A stretch of DNA of 64,000 nt from Spirochaetales bacterium Spiro_07 (lineage in GTDB: Bacteria > Spirochaetota > Spirochaetia > Treponematales > Treponemataceae). A program made the position numbers and the translations under genes. The DNA is taken from assembly GCA_001603145.1 (NCBI GenBank), contig LVBI01000030.1:2335-66334 (forward strand), written 5' to 3'. Position 1 is the first letter of the stretch. Every line of letters begins with the position of its first letter. The notes below the pieces were generated by a model. That model saw nothing but the letters and a program-made list of their open reading frames with translations. It was not told the origin of the DNA and made no database searches. Positions 47,312 to 59,600 of this stretch are shown here, one piece after another.

Positions 47312-48208
47312 ATGGATTTTAAAGACGGCACGCCTGTTGATGGCTGCTACGCATATCTTTTTGACAGTCTTAAAAAGCTCAATCATTCAGCTACAGTGGT
47401 TGATGATACAAACGTTCTGCAGGAAGCAAATCCTGTTATTTTGAAAATCTTGGACGACATGCTTGTTGACACTGTGCTGCCCGGTTCTGGCATTGACGGC
47501 ATTGAAAATGCCAAAGAATTTCTTGCTGCCGTAAATTCAGGCAAACGCGGCATTATTTTGATGGAACATTACAGTAACTTCGACTTGCCGGGCTTCAGCT
47601 ATCTTATGAGAAAGTCAGGCGTTCCTGAGTTGAAGGAAATTGCTGAAAGGGTTGTCGCAATTGCCGGAATGAAGCTGAGCGAAGAAAACCCGATGATAAG
47701 CGCATGGGCTTCGGCTTACGCGCGCGTAGTCATTTACCCAAGCAGAAGCCTTGCTTCAATTTCAGACCCGGAAGAACGTGCAAAAGAAGAGCAGAGAAGC
47801 CGCAAAATCAACATGGCTTCAATGCGCGCTTTGGACAGCGTGCGCAAGCAGGGCAAAATCTTGCTCGTTTTCCCGGCCGGCACAAGATACAGAAAGAACA
47901 AGCCAGAAACAAAGCGCGGCGTCCGCGAAATCGATTCGTACATCCGCCTTTCAGATGTAATGCTCCCTGTTGCAATCAACGGAAACTGTTTGCGCATTTC
48001 AGATGATCATCCTTCAGACATGATAAAAGACGAAGTTTGGCACGACAAGATGGTTTACACAGCCGGAAAGATGATAGAATGCAAGTCTTTCAGAAAGTCT
48101 GTGCAGGACAATCTGCCGGAAGAGCTTGAAGACAAGAAGCAGCCTGTAGTCGATAAGATTATGGAAATTCTTGAAGGCTTGCATGAAGAAGCCGAGAAAA
48201 AAAGATAG
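47312..48208 (+). CDS. PlsC-like acyltransferase family protein
   Basis: 'MEHYSNFDLPG' (HX4D), 'LLVFPAGTRYR'; start at MDFKDG after GGAGG. Confidence 0.78.
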   Translation: MDFKDGTPVDGCYAYLFDSLKKLNHSATVVDDTNVLQEANPVILKILDDMLVDTVLPGSGIDGIENAKEFLAAVNSGKRGIILMEHYSNFDLPGFSYLMRKSGVPELKEIAERVVAIAGMKLSEENPMISAWASAYARVVIYPSRSLASISDPEERAKEEQRSRKINMASMRALDSVRKQGKILLVFPAGTRYRKNKPETKRGVREIDSYIRLSDVMLPVAINGNCLRISDDHPSDMIKDEVWHDKMVYTAGKMIECKSFRKSVQDNLPEELEDKKQPVVDKIMEILEGLHEEAEKKR

Positions 48209-48266
48209 TTTCAGCTAAATAAAACTTCTGAAAATTTCAGTTTTTAGAGATGCCCTCAAACTGTTT

Positions 48267-48309
48267 AAGCCGTTGCATTGCGTTTATGCTTTGCGGCGGC
48301 TTTTTTTTG
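48267..48309 (+). terminator. Rho-independent terminator
   Basis: AAGCCGTTGC...GCGGCGGCTTTTTTTT. Confidence 0.75.
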
Positions 48310-48539
48310 CTTTTCAGGTTTCAGCGGGCATAAACAATAATGATTCTCCAATATGTTTTGATGTGTAAAATTCTAACTTTTGCCGATAATATATTGATAA
48401 TTTAAATTCAGTGTAAAAAGAGTTTTAAAGTTAGAAATATTTGCATGATGAATTAATATTTCTATGTACGGTGAGAAAATAGCGGCTTTTTGATAAAAAA
48501 ATCAAAAAGCTTGTTTATTGGAATATTTCGGAGTATCAT

Positions 48540-49808
48540 ATGTCTATGAAGCAAGTACTTATTATTGATGAGACACCTTTGTTCAGAGATTATGTAAAGG
48601 ATAAGCTCGTTACTGACAAGATTGTCGTTGAAACTGCATTGAACCGCTATGACGGTGCAAAAAAGATGCATTCAATTTTACCGGACTTGCTTATTCTGGA
48701 CGCTACATTTCCTTTTGAAGAGCTTCTCGACTTTCTTCAGCGCAAAGCTGCAAACCCGAATACTGCAAGAATTCCAGTTATTCTTTCAGGGCCGGTGCTT
48801 GAACATGGCCAGATTGCGCAGCTTGCACCTTACAAAATCATCAAGTATTTCAATAAACCTATAAAGATTGACGTTTTCTTTGAGACAATCGGCCAACTGC
48901 TTCAGACCGCCATTCCGATTGATACTACGCCTTGTATTCTTGAAACGCACGTAAACAATAACATCATCTTTATTGAAATTTCGCAGGGCTTGAACAGAGA
49001 AAAAATCACGCTTTTGCGCTACAGAATTTCAGAGCTGATAACCGCAAACAACATAACTGCGCCGAAAATCGTTCTCATGATGTCTGCGCTGCATCTTTGC
49101 TTTGTTGACGGTCTCAACCTTGAGCTGCTTTTCAGCAGCATTCTTGCAGACATGCGCATAAGAGATAAGAACGTCAAAGTTTTGACTTTCGACAAATATA
49201 CAAAGCAGCTCATCGCCGGTCATCCAGAATTTTCTGGCATTGAAACCTCAACAGACGTTACTTCGTTTATCCGCGACGTTGTGCCTAAGCAGCAGGACAT
49301 CTATGACATGGTTGAGCTTACGAACATGCACCTGCTTTCTGCAACAGAAGAAAACGATGAAGGCTCTGTTCAGATGCGCTTCAAGTCTGACGGCGGCCAG
49401 AATGACGAATCAGGTCAGGATGCCGGCGTAGACATGTACATCAAAGTAGCAATCATTGATGATGATTCTATTACAAGGGCAATCTTGCAGAAAGCGTTTT
49501 CTACAATCAATGCTCGTTGCGAACTTTTTGAGAACGGTGCAGACTTCCTCAGCATAATCAAGTCTAAGTCTTATGATGTAGTCGTACTCGATATTCTTAT
49601 GCCTGGCTTGAACGGCTTTGACATTCTTACAGCCTTGCGCGATTTGGAATATCCGCCGGCCGTTATTGTTTATTCAAGCATGAGCAACCGCGAGTCTGTA
49701 GTTCAGGCGTTGAGCTTGGGTGCAAAGAGCTATCTTATCAAGCCGCTCAAACCAGAAGCAGTTGTTCAAAAAGCGCAGGAGCTGCTCGGCTTAACAAGAA
49801 ATGCCTGA
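48540..49808 (+). CDS. Response regulator with REC - STAS-like - REC architecture
   Basis: N-terminal 'VLIIDETPLFRDYV...LLILDAT', C-terminal 'VAIIDDDSITRAIL...VVVLDILMPGLNGFDIL...YLIKPLKP'. Confidence 0.85.
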   Translation: MSMKQVLIIDETPLFRDYVKDKLVTDKIVVETALNRYDGAKKMHSILPDLLILDATFPFEELLDFLQRKAANPNTARIPVILSGPVLEHGQIAQLAPYKIIKYFNKPIKIDVFFETIGQLLQTAIPIDTTPCILETHVNNNIIFIEISQGLNREKITLLRYRISELITANNITAPKIVLMMSALHLCFVDGLNLELLFSSILADMRIRDKNVKVLTFDKYTKQLIAGHPEFSGIETSTDVTSFIRDVVPKQQDIYDMVELTNMHLLSATEENDEGSVQMRFKSDGGQNDESGQDAGVDMYIKVAIIDDDSITRAILQKAFSTINARCELFENGADFLSIIKSKSYDVVVLDILMPGLNGFDILTALRDLEYPPAVIVYSSMSNRESVVQALSLGAKSYLIKPLKPEAVVQKAQELLGLTRNA

Positions 49809-51879
49809 TAAAGAAAAACCCAAAGATACAAACAGAAACTTGTTCCTTGCGAACATTACTCACGAATTCCGCACGCCGATTCAGACGATGCTTGCCACAA
49901 TCGATATGCTCAAAGAGACATCGCTTGACCCGGAGCAGTTCGAATATATTCAGCAGATTCATTTCAGCGCAGAAGCTTTGCTTTCTTTGGTGAATGACTT
50001 CCTCGATTTTTCTAAGCTTGAGTCTGGTCAGTTCCGCTTTGAGTATATTCCGTACAATCCGCTTGTCCTAATCGAACAGACGATTGATTTGCTTGCAATC
50101 GAGGCGCACAACAAAAGCATTGAGATTATTTCAGATATAGATTTTGCGTTGCCAACCCAGATTATAGGCGACCCGACCCGAACAAGGCAGGTGCTCACAA
50201 ACTTGCTGAAAAACGCCGTCAAATTTACGCAGCAGGGCTACATCGAAATCAGCGCGTCTGCTGACCCGGCCGCAAAAACAATCAGCTTTTTCGTAAAAGA
50301 CACCGGCATCGGCATTTCTGAAGAAGGCAAAAAGAAGCTGTTCTCAAACTTTTATCAGACAGACGCTTCTAATACACGGAAATACGGCGGCACAGGGCTT
50401 GGGCTTTCAATTTCAAAGCAGTTCGTAGAGCTTATGGGCGGCAAAATCGGCATGAAAGACAACCCGGAAGGCGGCTCAATCTTCTATTTCAGCCTTCCGT
50501 ATTCATTGCCGGAAGACATGCCTGAAGAAGTTGCCGCGCTTGAGCCTTCTGTTACTGAAGACGAGAAAGTGCTTATCGTTGACGACCGCGTAAGCGCCGC
50601 CCAAAGTTTTCAGAAAAAGCTCAAGCAGCTCGGCTTTAAAGACGTTGATTACACGCTTTCGGGCGACGATGCGCTCAAGATGCTTTGCGAAGCCGCAGAC
50701 AGCAAGCAGCCATACAGCCAGGTTTTCATCGACATGGTTATGCCTGTAATGGACGGCTGGCGTCTTTCTTCGGAAATAAACAACAACTCAAAGATTAACA
50801 GCTCAAAGCTTTATCTGCTCATTCCAGAAGGGCAGATGGGGCGCGACGCAAAAATGAAGCGCCTAAAATGGTTCAACGGCTATTTGTATAAGCCTATCAA
50901 GAAAAAGCAGCTTATCAACCTGCTTATTGCAAATGCAGAAGAAACGCTTGAGCTTGAAGCTGTTGACGACGACACGCCTGTTTCAGCGCCGCAAAAAGAA
51001 GCCGCGCCTGTTCCAAAGCCGGTCACAGAAACGGCCGCCGGTGCAAATTCAGAGAAAAAGCCCGAAGCTTCATCTGAATATGAAGTTATCGCTAAAGGGC
51101 GCAAGATTATAATTGCCGAAGACCACCCTGTAAATCAGAAGCTTATAAGCCGCTTCTTTCAGCAGTTCGGTGCAGAAACCGTGTGCGCCAACAACGGCGA
51201 AGAAGCTTATAAAGCTGCAACCGCAAACCCTGATGCAGATTTGATTTTTATGGATATTCAGATGCCGGTTATGAGCGGCGTTGAAGCTACGCAGAAAATC
51301 AGGGCTGAAAAGATTGGCACGCCTATAATTGCTTGCACGGCAAACACAGACGAAGCTGACTTTAACGAATATTACAAGGCCGGCATGAACGATGTGCTGA
51401 TAAAGCCGTTCAAGAAGCAGACTGTTTACGAGCTGCTTCAGAAATGGATTAAAAAGCTTGACGAAGAGAAAAACAAGGCTTCTGGTGCGGGCAAACCGAA
51501 TGCGGGCATATCCATCAGCAGCACGGCTTATAACCCGATTGCGTGGGATATAGGTGAAATGCTTGTTACGACGCGCAACAACAAAGAGCTTGCAAAGCAA
51601 ATGATTGCAGACTTTTTGAGCCAGACCGTAAGCATTTTTGAAAAGATTACTGAAGCAATTCAGAACAGCAACTTTTTGTGTGTGCAGCAATATGCGCATA
51701 TCTTAAAAGGAAGCGCCGGCGCGCTCGCCATAAACAAGCTTTCTGACACTGCAAAGCAGATGGAGCTTATTGCAAAGGCAGAAAATGCGCAGACATGCCA
51801 GATTTGCCTTGAAGAGTGCGGCATTTACTTTGATGAATTCAGCAAGCTTGCGGAAGACTGGATGGAAGAGAACAGCTGA
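49801..51879 (+). CDS. Hybrid histidine kinase (HisKA-HATPase-REC-REC-HPt), no sensory domain
   Basis: '[15 protein letters not shown]', '[10 protein letters not shown]', 'GTGLGLSIS', two REC domains, C-terminal '[13 protein letters not shown]' HPt; start overlaps upstream RR. Confidence 0.93.
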   Translation: MPDKEKPKDTNRNLFLANITHEFRTPIQTMLATIDMLKETSLDPEQFEYIQQIHFSAEALLSLVNDFLDFSKLESGQFRFEYIPYNPLVLIEQTIDLLAIEAHNKSIEIISDIDFALPTQIIGDPTRTRQVLTNLLKNAVKFTQQGYIEISASADPAAKTISFFVKDTGIGISEEGKKKLFSNFYQTDASNTRKYGGTGLGLSISKQFVELMGGKIGMKDNPEGGSIFYFSLPYSLPEDMPEEVAALEPSVTEDEKVLIVDDRVSAAQSFQKKLKQLGFKDVDYTLSGDDALKMLCEAADSKQPYSQVFIDMVMPVMDGWRLSSEINNNSKINSSKLYLLIPEGQMGRDAKMKRLKWFNGYLYKPIKKKQLINLLIANAEETLELEAVDDDTPVSAPQKEAAPVPKPVTETAAGANSEKKPEASSEYEVIAKGRKIIIAEDHPVNQKLISRFFQQFGAETVCANNGEEAYKAATANPDADLIFMDIQMPVMSGVEATQKIRAEKIGTPIIACTANTDEADFNEYYKAGMNDVLIKPFKKQTVYELLQKWIKKLDEEKNKASGAGKPNAGISISSTAYNPIAWDIGEMLVTTRNNKELAKQMIADFLSQTVSIFEKITEAIQNSNFLCVQQYAHILKGSAGALAINKLSDTAKQMELIAKAENAQTCQICLEECGIYFDEFSKLAEDWMEENS

Positions 51880-51952
51880 AACTGACGCTGCAAAACTTTA
51901 GTGCAAGATGCCCGAATATTGCAGCTTGCAGTTTGTTCGCGTCTGATAGGAA

Positions 51953-51998
51953 AAGCACCGCCATTGTGGATTTTGCCCATAAGGCGGTGCATTTTTTT
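51953..51998 (+). terminator. Rho-independent terminator between convergent genes
   Basis: GCACCGCC...GGCGGTGCaTTTTTTT. Confidence 0.8.
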
Positions 51999-52024
51999 GC
52001 AGAAACTTTAACCTGATTCGCAGA

Positions 52025-52381
52025 TTAGCGGTTCTTGCGCTCGTCGTCGCTTTTGCAGTTGATGCAGAGGAACGCGTAAGGAATTGCTTCAAGCCTTTCT
52101 TGCGGAATTTTCTTGCCGCATTTAAGGCACAAGCCATACTTGCCCTGCTCAATGCGCATAAGCGCAGAATCGATGAGCTTAAGACGGTTCATGTCTTTGC
52201 TGCCGAATGTTTCGAGCATCTTGCTGTCAATCGCATCAGAAGCAATGTCTACAACGTCTTTTGATTCCATGTCATCGACTATCTTTTTGAAGTCATCATT
52301 GTTCGTTGCAAGCGTTCCGATAATTTCGCGTTTCATCGCTATCAAAGCTTCTTTCATTTTTAAATTGAAATCTTGTTCCAT
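52025..52381 (-). CDS. TraR/DksA family zinc finger protein
   Basis: 'YGLCLKCGKKIPQERLEAIPYAFLCINCK'. Confidence 0.88.
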   Translation of the reverse strand: MEQDFNLKMKEALIAMKREIIGTLATNNDDFKKIVDDMESKDVVDIASDAIDSKMLETFGSKDMNRLKLIDSALMRIEQGKYGLCLKCGKKIPQERLEAIPYAFLCINCKSDDERKNR

Positions 52382-52513
52382 AGTAAACTCTCCATGTTGA
52401 CAAAGTTCTTCATTTATTCATAGAATTATAAGAGTGAAGTGCTAAAAAAGCAATTTTTTTCTTTGCACTTTTTAATATTTTTTTCACGTTTTTTCAAAAC
52501 TCTTGGAGGACTT

Positions 52514-52732
52514 GTGGCTAAAGAAGAAGCTATTGAAGTTGAGGGCATTGTAAAAGAGGCATTGCCGAACACGATGTTCAAAGTTGAATTGCAGAACGGA
52601 CATGAAATTCTTGCATATCTTTCTGGAAAAATGCGCAAGCATTACATCCGCATCGTACCAGGCGACAGCATCCGTGTTGCGCTCTCTCCTTATGACTTGA
52701 ACCGCGGCAGAATAATTTTCCGCGAACGCTAA
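52514..52732 (+). CDS. infA: Translation initiation factor IF-1
   Basis: GTG start after GGAGG; '[50 protein letters not shown]'. Confidence 0.95.
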   Translation: MAKEEAIEVEGIVKEALPNTMFKVELQNGHEILAYLSGKMRKHYIRIVPGDSIRVALSPYDLNRGRIIFRER

Positions 52733-52734
52733 GC

Positions 52735-53331
52735 TCAGTTTCCTTTGTTTTCGTTGCCTGCAGTCAGCAGATACTGCATGGCACGGGCAATTCCAGAAAT
52801 TCCACTGATAAGCATAATTATTCCGATTATAGAGAAAACAAAGTTTGTGCAGAGGAATAAGCCTAAAATGGTTGTAAGCACATTCTTCAAAAGCATAGAT
52901 AATGCTTCGCGCTTTGTCGGTCTGTGCACGTTGCCGCCGGAGTGTCTGCCGTTTCCGTAATATGTGTATGTATAGCTTCTGCGGCTGGCATCATGCTCGT
53001 TCTGTTCTTGCCATGCGCGCCTGAACATTTCTTCAAACGGGTCTGCACCAGAACCGAACGGATTTTCGGCTGAAGGTCTGTACGCCTGCTGATAAGGCTG
53101 CTGCGACGTTGTGCCGAAGCGGTCATAGTCGGCGCGCTTCGCTTCATCGCCAAGAACGGCGTATGCGGCATTGATTTTCTTGAACTTCTCTTCGGCTTCA
53201 GCGTTGCCCGCATTGCGGTCTGGATGATACTTGAAAGCTGCCTCGCGGTAAGCTTTTTTTATTTCATCTGCGGATGCGTTACGGCTTACGCCTAAAACCT
53301 GATACAAATCGTCCATGCTCATAAAATACAT
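52735..53331 (-). CDS. J-domain membrane protein
   Basis: '[33 protein letters not shown]', C-terminal TM segments. Confidence 0.88.
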   Translation of the reverse strand: MYFMSMDDLYQVLGVSRNASADEIKKAYREAAFKYHPDRNAGNAEAEEKFKKINAAYAVLGDEAKRADYDRFGTTSQQPYQQAYRPSAENPFGSGADPFEEMFRRAWQEQNEHDASRRSYTYTYYGNGRHSGGNVHRPTKREALSMLLKNVLTTILGLFLCTNFVFSIIGIIMLISGISGIARAMQYLLTAGNENKGN

Positions 53332-53516
53332 AAAAACAGCGTAAACGGCAAGACTGAAAAACTGATATAACTGAATTTTAAACTTTCAGTTTAGGCTTTG
53401 AAATGCGCGCCGCAAACGGCTTGACGATTCTTGCAGATGTTTTGTATTTTTAAACTAACACGAAACTATCGTTGCCGTATCGTTTAGGCTTAAAACGGCG
53501 TAAATTGAGGTTCACC

Positions 53517-54440
53517 ATGAATTTAAATTTAGAGCAGCTTTTTTTATTGTTCATCATATACAGCTTCATCGGCTGGGTCGGCGAAGTAATCTATTGTTCG
53601 ATTCCCGAAAAGCATTTTATAAACAGAGGCTTTTTGCACGGCCCTGTCTGCCCAATTTATGGCTGCGGTGGCCTTCTTGTGGTTTTTCTTTTGATGCCGT
53701 TCAAAGACACCTGGGTTGAGCTGTTCTTTGCGGCGATGTTCGTTACAACCGTGCTCGAATATTTCACATCTTGGCTTATGGAAGTGCTTTTCCACAACCG
53801 CTGGTGGGACTATTCGCATTACAAGCTGAACATAAACGGCCGCGTCTGCCTTTTGAATTCGCTTATTTTCGGTGCGATGGGAACGCTTGCGCTTCATTTT
53901 GTGCATCCGCCGATTAAATGGCTGATTTGTCAGATTAAAAGCCCATATATCGAAATTGCAAGCGGCGCTCTTTTTGTGTGGTTTGTCACAGACTTAATTC
54001 TGACCGTCAGAACGCTCAAAATGTTCAACCAGAAGCTCGAAGAGCTCAAGGAATTCAGCACGTCGCTCAAGAACAAGTTCAAGGGCGAAATCTGGGTTGA
54101 GAGCGGCAACATCCTCGAAATGTTCAAGTCTTTGCGCGAGCGCGCCAAGCAAGATTCTTCGCCAATCTTTGCGGTATTATCTGAAAGGCTCGAAACGCTC
54201 AACCGCAAGTACAAAAGCTCGCTCCGCATTTTGCAGGCATTCCCAAGAATGCAGAGCAAGCGCTACGGCGAGCAGCTTGAGCATTTCAAGTTTCAGCTTA
54301 AAGTTGAGTTTGCGCTGAAAAAAGAAATGCTCAAAGCAAAATATGCCCAGAAAAAAGGCGAGACTTACGAAGCCGCTTCAAGAGAAGAGATTACCAAGCG
54401 CCTTGAAGAGCAGACAAAACCGGCGGCCAGTCTTAAATAG
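53517..54440 (+). CDS. Putative ABC transporter permease (CmpB/DUF1113-like)
   Basis: 'FIGWVGEVIYCSI', 'NRGFLHGPVCPIYGCGGL', 'WWDYSHYKLNINGRVCLLNSLIFG'. Confidence 0.85.
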   Translation: MNLNLEQLFLLFIIYSFIGWVGEVIYCSIPEKHFINRGFLHGPVCPIYGCGGLLVVFLLMPFKDTWVELFFAAMFVTTVLEYFTSWLMEVLFHNRWWDYSHYKLNINGRVCLLNSLIFGAMGTLALHFVHPPIKWLICQIKSPYIEIASGALFVWFVTDLILTVRTLKMFNQKLEELKEFSTSLKNKFKGEIWVESGNILEMFKSLRERAKQDSSPIFAVLSERLETLNRKYKSSLRILQAFPRMQSKRYGEQLEHFKFQLKVEFALKKEMLKAKYAQKKGETYEAASREEITKRLEEQTKPAASLK

Positions 54441-54478
54441 TTTGTGACCAATCGTCATCATGACGATTGGTTTAAGCT

Positions 54479-56302
54479 TTATTCGACGGTAACGCTCTTT
54501 GCGAGGTTTCTCGGCTTATCTGGGTCAAGCGAGCGCTGCACCGCGCAATAATATGCGTAAAGCTGGCACGGAATAATCGAAAGCATCGGCGTGAATTCGT
54601 CGAATGTTTCTGGAATATGCACAACCGCGTCGGCAGATTCATCAAAGAAATGCTCATTCTCAAAAGTTATGCAGAGCACGCTTGCGCCGCGAGCCTTTAC
54701 TTCTTTAATGTTTGAATCCATCTTTTCAAAGAGCGCGCGCTGCGTGCAGATTGCAACAACGAGCGTGTCCGTGTCTATAAGCGCAATTGCGCCGTGCTTC
54801 AGCTCGCCGGCGGCAAAAGCTTCTGAATGTGTGTAGCTTATTTCCTTAAGCTTCAGCGCGCTTTCCATGCTTATCGCATAGTCTGCAAGCCGCCCGATGA
54901 AAAAAGCCTTTTTCTTGTTGAACGTACGCGATGCGAATTTCTGAATTGTCTTTTTGTCTTGCAGCACCGTTTCTGCTTTTGAGCTCACAGTTTCAAGTTC
55001 CGCAATAGTTTTTGACAAATTTTCAGGCGAAATAGTGCCTTTAAGCTCGGCAAGCTTCAGCGCAATCAAATAAAGGCACATAAGCTGAGTTGTAAAAGCT
55101 TTTGTAGATGCAACCGCAATTTCCGGGCCGCCGTTCGTGTGCATGAACGCGTCAGCTTCGCGCGCAAGCGTTGAGCCCGCCACATTCGTTATCGCGATGA
55201 TTCTTGCGCCGCATTTCTTTGCCATGCGCATTGCGGCAAGCGTGTCGGCGGTTTCGCCCGACTGGCTTATGATTATGAAAAGGTCTTTCGGGTTGAAAAT
55301 CGGCTCGCGGTAGCGGAATTCAGACGCTATGTCGATGTCAACCGGAATGCGTGCAAAATGTTCGATTACGTATTTGCCGACAATTCCGGCATGATAAGCC
55401 GTGCCGCATGCCGTTATCACAATGCGTTCTGTAGAGCGCAGAATCTCGTCTGAAGCAATTTCTGACAAATTGATTTTCTTTTCTTTTGTTATGCGCGGCG
55501 AAAGCGTCTGGCGCAAAGCCGCCGGCTGTTCGTGAATTTCTTTCAGCATGAAATGCTCGTAACCGCATTTTTCAGCCGAATCGATGTTCCAGTCGATATG
55601 CGAAGTCTGCTTCTCAATCGGCTCAAGGTCGTTGTTGAAGAATTTCACGCCATCTTTTTTGATTTCAACAATCTCGTCGTCGTCAACGTAATAGACTTCG
55701 CGGGTGTACTCAAGCAATGCGGTCACATCGCTTGCAAGAAACTGCTCGTCTTTTGCTGTGCCGATTACGAGCGGCGAATCTTTGCGTGCCGCAACTATTG
55801 TGCCGGGCTGCTTGTCGCAGATTACGGCTAGCGCGTAAGAGCCTGAAATGTCTTTTAACGCTTTTGAAACCGCTTCAAGCAGGTTGCCTTCGTAATAATA
55901 GTGGATGAGGTGCGCGGCGACTTCTGTATCAGTCTGGCTTTTGAATGTAAAGCCTTTCCTTTCAAGCCTTTCGCGCAAAGAAACGTAATTTTCGATTATG
56001 CCGTTATGAACTACCGCAATTGAACCAGAGACATCTGTATGCGGGTGCGAGTTTATGTCAGAAGGTTCTCCATGTGTAGCCCATCTTGTATGGCCTATGC
56101 CGGTTGAGCCACGGATTATTTCCTTGGCGAGCTTCTGCTCAAGAAACTTAAGCGCTCCTTTCGATTTTCGGACTAATATTTCCTGTCCGTCGAATACTGC
56201 AATTCCGGCTGAATCGTAGCCTCTGTATTCCAGTTTTTTCAGCGCATTGATAAGTACAGGTGTGGCGTCCTTTACGCCCACGTATCCCGTTATTCCGCAC
56301 AT
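54479..56302 (-). CDS. glmS: Glutamine-fructose-6-phosphate aminotransferase (isomerizing)
   Basis: MCGITGYVG, 'EYRGYDSAGIAV', 'GHTRWATHGEPS', two SIS domains, C-terminal 'DPDKPRNLAKSVTVE'. Confidence 0.96.
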   Translation of the reverse strand: MCGITGYVGVKDATPVLINALKKLEYRGYDSAGIAVFDGQEILVRKSKGALKFLEQKLAKEIIRGSTGIGHTRWATHGEPSDINSHPHTDVSGSIAVVHNGIIENYVSLRERLERKGFTFKSQTDTEVAAHLIHYYYEGNLLEAVSKALKDISGSYALAVICDKQPGTIVAARKDSPLVIGTAKDEQFLASDVTALLEYTREVYYVDDDEIVEIKKDGVKFFNNDLEPIEKQTSHIDWNIDSAEKCGYEHFMLKEIHEQPAALRQTLSPRITKEKKINLSEIASDEILRSTERIVITACGTAYHAGIVGKYVIEHFARIPVDIDIASEFRYREPIFNPKDLFIIISQSGETADTLAAMRMAKKCGARIIAITNVAGSTLAREADAFMHTNGGPEIAVASTKAFTTQLMCLYLIALKLAELKGTISPENLSKTIAELETVSSKAETVLQDKKTIQKFASRTFNKKKAFFIGRLADYAISMESALKLKEISYTHSEAFAAGELKHGAIALIDTDTLVVAICTQRALFEKMDSNIKEVKARGASVLCITFENEHFFDESADAVVHIPETFDEFTPMLSIIPCQLYAYYCAVQRSLDPDKPRNLAKSVTVE

Positions 56303-56482
56303 GAGAAGATCCTTTGAAACATGCCTGCTGAAGCCGCTTTTTTCAGATAAACATCAGTGTAAAAAAGCTCAACAACAAAGTGTTTCTGTCAATAAATTAC
56401 ACGCGTTACTCCGAACGCATTGGGCAAACGAAAAGCCCATATGCTTTATATCGAATAAAAATGGTTCTGTCTATAGGGTAAA

Positions 56483-56508
56483 GATTCCGAAACGAGTTCG
56501 GAATGACG
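56483..56508. repeat. REP-like palindrome (GATTCCGAAacgagTTCGGAATGAC)
   Basis: Same family as 38728-38757. Confidence 0.7.
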
Positions 56509-56664
56509 CTACGCAACGAACTTTTTGGCCATTCCAGGTTTCCTATAGTGCCTAGCACAGTTTCCTTAAAGAAAACTGTAACGCGCGCCCAAAAATGATA
56601 AAAAATTGCATTTAGTTTGAGAATTTTTCTTGTTTTTGTGTGTTTTTGCTTGTTTTTTTGTGCT

Positions 56665-59600
56665 TTATGCAGTCCTTTTCCAGATGCGGATTGTGTAGTT
56701 TATAGGGCGTGTTTCTATGCCGCCTGAATTTGGTGCGCCTACAGTAGGACCTTGTGAATTGCTGCTGCTCCATGAAAAGCCGATTGCAGAAGCAAAGCCT
56801 GTAATTACGTTGCCATGGTTGTGGCTCTGTATCATCATGTCTTGTAAGCCTGCGCCGAAAGCAGAAGCGTTGCCGCCTTCGGCGCGGAAGAATGCACCGG
56901 CGAACTGCGCGGTTACGTTCTGCCATGTGCCACAGCCGAAAAGCTCTTGCGGCGATTTTTCGCCCGGAAACTGAACATATACAAAACCAATCGGTACAGC
57001 AGGGTCTTTCTTGCAGTAGAAAGCATTTGAATCTGCAGCAGATGGGTCTTTTGCGTTGAGAATGAACCACTGTTTTGAATCGTCATAACCTTCTTCAGCA
57101 AGACCTGCTTTGTGCTTATCAGAAATAAGTTTCTGGATAAAGCTATCGTTAAGCTGATTATCATAATCTACATAAAGTTCCTGCATTGAACCTTCGAATT
57201 CAAGTGTTGTACCCTGTGCTGATTCAAGGTCAAGTTCCAATGTATCCTGAGCTTTCAAATTGCCATGTAAGTCATAGACTGCATATTCCACACGTTTGAG
57301 CTCGAAGTTAATCGCAAGTACAACAAAGTGGAAAAGGTCTTCACCTTCTGGAACATGCGGTGTTTCCAGTAATGGAATACCGAGAACAGATGCAGTACCT
57401 TTGAGCCAACCCATATAACGTGTAAAGCCCGAGAAATCAAGAACATCGTTGCGAATTTCTTTGGTTTCTTGTTTAAGCGTTTTGATGTATACAGAATCCT
57501 TAAAAGAAATAGCATGAACTGCTCCGTTTGCATAGCCTTGTTTATAAAGCATTGGAATTTCATTGGTTTCTTTTAAATTCATAACAGTTTCTTCTGTATA
57601 AAGCAGTTCATTTGCCTTATTGTACACCTTAGAAACACCTTTTACTCCACCTGTAATACCTTCGTAATTATATTCCAAATTAAAATCAGTATTATCTGTG
57701 AGCTTACAATTTGCCTGTTCTGCATAAAATGCTTCTTTTGTAATTACACGTCCGCTTGTTGGGTATTCCGCAGGATTCCACACACCTTCAGAATCTTGCC
57801 ATACACGCTTATTGACTGTATCATACCAGTATACATATTGTGCGGCTGTTACACCATCTGAACTACATGCTGTAATAGTTAATCTAGTAGAGTCTGTGGT
57901 CAATGTAGAAGTATAGGTAAAACCTTTGTTACAAGATGCAGGAATCTGATATGAAAAATCTCCAGTTTTTGTTTCTGTATTATAAATACGAACCCATCGC
58001 CGAGTATCATTATCTACACCTCTAAGGACATATATAAGAAATTTAGTCCTAGCACTATTTGGAGGAACAGTATACACAACTTCTACACTTTCAATTTCTC
58101 CCGGCTGTTGAAAAAATAAACTAGCCCAATACTTATTCGGCAACGCATAATATTCTTCTGTTGGTGATTGTACCAAAACAGGCAGACTGGAAGCTTTTGA
58201 CTTGAAATAATCTTTAATGATTTTTCCGTTCAAATACAACGTATTGTCAATTGCAGGATTTACGCTGTCGAATGAACCTGTTATGTCAAGCTCCGCAAAG
58301 TTGCCGCCTTTATTGTCGGTCTTTGTGCCGTCAAGGTGATAAACACCATTAGGCTTCTCCGGGTCTGTACTTTCCGGCATAATAGTAAGCAGGGGTTTTA
58401 CACCTTCAGGGGCGTTGGTAATTACCATATTACCACCTGCATCTACAATAACCTCTGCAACAGTTTTCCAAACTCCTTCTTTGAAAAACTGAATCTGCAT
58501 ACCGAGGTTTGAGATAATTGTTCTTCTCAATTCATCAACTGTACTCATTACTGTCATTGCTCCTTTTACAAGAGAACCAAGAGAATCAAGAACAAAGTTC
58601 TTCATCTTGAGAAAAAGACCTTTGCCTTTAATCCAATGAAGGTATTCTGCATCCGGGTCATTACTTGCCTCTAAACTCGGTTCATTACCTACCCTGAATT
58701 CCTGATTATCAAGGTCAAGCAGTACATTCGGCTTTTCTTCGCCAAGCGTTATATCGCTTTGTAATGTTCCTGCTTTTATCTTGCCTAAATTTACGCTAAT
58801 TGCAGAAAGCGATTCTGCATAGATGTTCTCTGCGCCGAGCGCGCCTGGCACTTTAACTTTTTCGCCTTGCTCGTTATATTCCCAACCACGCACCACGTCT
58901 ACAACGCTTGTAGGACGTGCTACAACATTCACGGTTACGCTTTCAGAAGTACCTTTTTCGTTTAATGCAGTTATGCGGTACTGATATGTTGTGAACGTCG
59001 GCGCGGGCGGCTTTTCGTTCTGACCTTTGAGCGGCAGCGTCTGTGAGTAGTCGCCCGCAACTTCGATATAGCCCCGGACAAAGCTGTTCTCTGCGCCGGT
59101 GGCTTTTGCCTTGTAGTTTGTTTCGGCTTCGTTCGGGTCGTCTGTCTCGTTTGGCTTGAAAAAATCTCCGGCCGCATCAAGGTCAATCTGCCGGATTTCT
59201 ACGCGGTGGCGGATTGTGCCGTAGCGTTCTTTTCCGCTTGAAAGTACAGGCTGACTGAAGCGCAGAAGCACCGAGCGGTGACTGACGGACGGCGAAATTA
59301 CGGGCGCGGAAAGAAGCCACGTGCCGTATTCCGCCGTATCAGGAATGACCGGCTCTGACCAGTCTTCGGACTGGTTGCCGTAGACGTTCTCCGCCTTTAT
59401 GCGGATGCGGTACTTGAGCAAATCTGATGATTCAGGATAGCCGTCAAAAGCGGCATTTGCCGCTGTTCTAGCGCGGATAAAAGCGTATTCAAAAGGCATT
59501 GCAAGAGCCGTAAAAGAGCTGTATGAACTCCCTTCGTCGCGCGAAATTTCAACAATGTATTTTGTTATCGTGTTTTTTAAGCCTTTCGGCGGCTTGCTGC

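Noticed and set aside
51070-51699. 209-aa minus-strand ORF
   Set aside because: Antisense to the REC/HPt part of the hybrid kinase; no family signature
56303-56660. tRNA/att site at prophage edge
   Set aside because: Only palindromic repeats visible; no tRNA-like or duplicated att core within the window
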